DNA of 64,000 nucleotides. It comes from Nitrospinaceae bacterium (GTDB lineage Bacteria > Nitrospinota > Nitrospinia > Nitrospinales > VA-1). Position numbers and translations under genes: made by a program. The notes under the pieces are model-generated. The model saw only the letters and a list, made by a program, of their open reading frames with translations. It was not told the origin of the DNA and did no database searches. The stretch's first letter is position 1, and each line of letters begins with the position of its first letter. Of the stretch, positions 63,430-64,000 are shown piece after piece. The stretch lies in contig JAJDAY010000026.1 in NCBI GenBank assembly GCA_029261655.1, positions 1-64,000 on the forward strand, in the 5' to 3' direction.

Positions 63430-64000
63430 ATGAAACATATTCACAAACATGAAGAAAATCATCTGCAAGCCCTCGAATTAAAAGACCCCGTCTGCGGCAT
63501 GGATGTTGATCCTGAAAAAACAGAGCATCTTTTCACTTTTGAAAATCACGACTACCACTTTTGCGGTGAACACTGCCTGCAAAAATTTAAAAACTCTCCA
63601 AAACAATATTTAGAACAGAAAGAAGAGCCCCCTGTAGCTTCAGGAATAATTTTCACCTGCCCCATGCATCCCGAAATAGAACAAGTCGGGCCGGGAAGCT
63701 GCCCAATCTGCGGTATGGCGCTGGAGCCAAAAAATGCAGCAGAAGCGGAGGAGGACACAACCGAACTCAAAGATATGACCTTGCGTTTTTGGGTCAGTCT
63801 GGTTCTCTCAGTTCCCGTCCTCGTTATAGCAATGTCGGAGATAATTCCCGGGAGACCTCTCCAGAACATCTTATCGCCTGAGATTTTTATTTGGGCCCAG
63901 TTAATTCTGGCTACTCCTGTTGTGCTTTGGGGAGGCTACCCGTTTTTTCACCGGGGATGGGTGTCCATTTTGACACGTCATCTGAATATGTTCACTTTAA
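63430..64000 (+). CDS. Copper-type P1B-ATPase with N-terminal YHS and heavy-metal-binding domains, 3' end beyond window
   Basis: 190 codons from the ATG at 63430, cut at the right edge. Residues 18-60 form a YHS domain (D-P-V-C22-G-M-D-V ... Y-H-F-C45-G-E-H-C49), and 76-100 a heavy-metal-binding domain (F-T-C-P-M-H-P-E-I ... C-P-I-C-G-M-A-L-E-P). The first membrane helices follow at about 119-138 and 153-170, leading into H-R-G-W. This start is typical of CopA/CopB-type and SilP-like ATPases that expel Cu or Ag from the cytoplasm. The His-rich N-terminus (K-H-I-H-K-H-E-E-N-H) adds potential metal sites. It is the last gene of the merR operon seen here. Confidence 0.93.
   Translation, partial: MKHIHKHEENHLQALELKDPVCGMDVDPEKTEHLFTFENHDYHFCGEHCLQKFKNSPKQYLEQKEEPPVASGIIFTCPMHPEIEQVGPGSCPICGMALEPKNAAEAEEDTTELKDMTLRFWVSLVLSVPVLVIAMSEIIPGRPLQNILSPEIFIWAQLILATPVVLWGGYPFFHRGWVSILTRHLNMFTL

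Overview
The window reads as chromosome of a Gram-negative, non-enteric bacterium. Outer-membrane efflux proteins, a porin, lipoproteins, many c-type cytochromes and an NhaD-type Na+/H+ antiporter are all present. The mixture of monoheme and multiheme cytochromes, MoaCDE and marine-type ion transport would suit a chemolithotroph such as a Nitrospinota member, but no single gene proves that and I treat it as a guess.

Positions 1 to about 33.3 kb are ordinary core genome with well-conserved families and tight gene packing. In order they are an M16 metalloprotease (cut by the left edge), an EamA permease, a VOC protein, moaC-moaD-moaE, an AddB-like nuclease with an AddA-like helicase, clpB, and a five-gene minus-strand operon (alaC-hom-thrC-SUMF1-like-trxB). 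Then come uppP with a Rieske/glutamate-synthase fusion, gltB-gltD, and a plus-strand run leuA-cmoA-fmdB-radical SAM that ends at tRNA-Pro(CGG).

From the tRNA to the right edge (33.3-64 kb) the character changes. The DNA is visibly more AT-rich, intergenic gaps are longer, small secreted proteins and gene remnants appear, and most recognisable genes deal with copper/silver or redox work at the envelope. The left part (34-45 kb) holds an FG-GAP propeller lipoprotein, two monoheme cytochromes, a cytochrome-porin fusion, two orphan response regulators (one with a degenerate receiver), a broken MerR regulator that still has its promoter, and several unknown small exported proteins.

The right part is a metal-handling block. 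It contains a small Cys protein followed by cusC-cusB-(HD-GYP/YHS)-cusA, and then a multicopper oxidase fused to a C-terminal beta-barrel-like region, under its own MerR-type promoter. Next are a TPR protein, a Met-rich Spy/ZraP-like protein, and a three-gene predicted transmembrane electron-transfer module: a Met-rich periplasmic domain fused to an FAD/NAD/2Fe-2S reductase, a bis-heme b-like membrane protein, and an anchored heptaheme cytochrome c. NhaD follows, then merR, a DUF2933-like protein, an isoprenylcysteine-methyltransferase-like protein and a copper-type P-ATPase cut by the right edge.

The two most novel-looking items are the three-gene redox module at 57.1-60.6 kb and a family of three 90-91-residue secreted proteins with cysteines at identical positions (40, 46, 49). 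Two members of that family lie in an inverted duplication that also carries a decayed start of cusC. Together these suggest a copper-stress island that has been duplicated and rearranged next to a tRNA gene.
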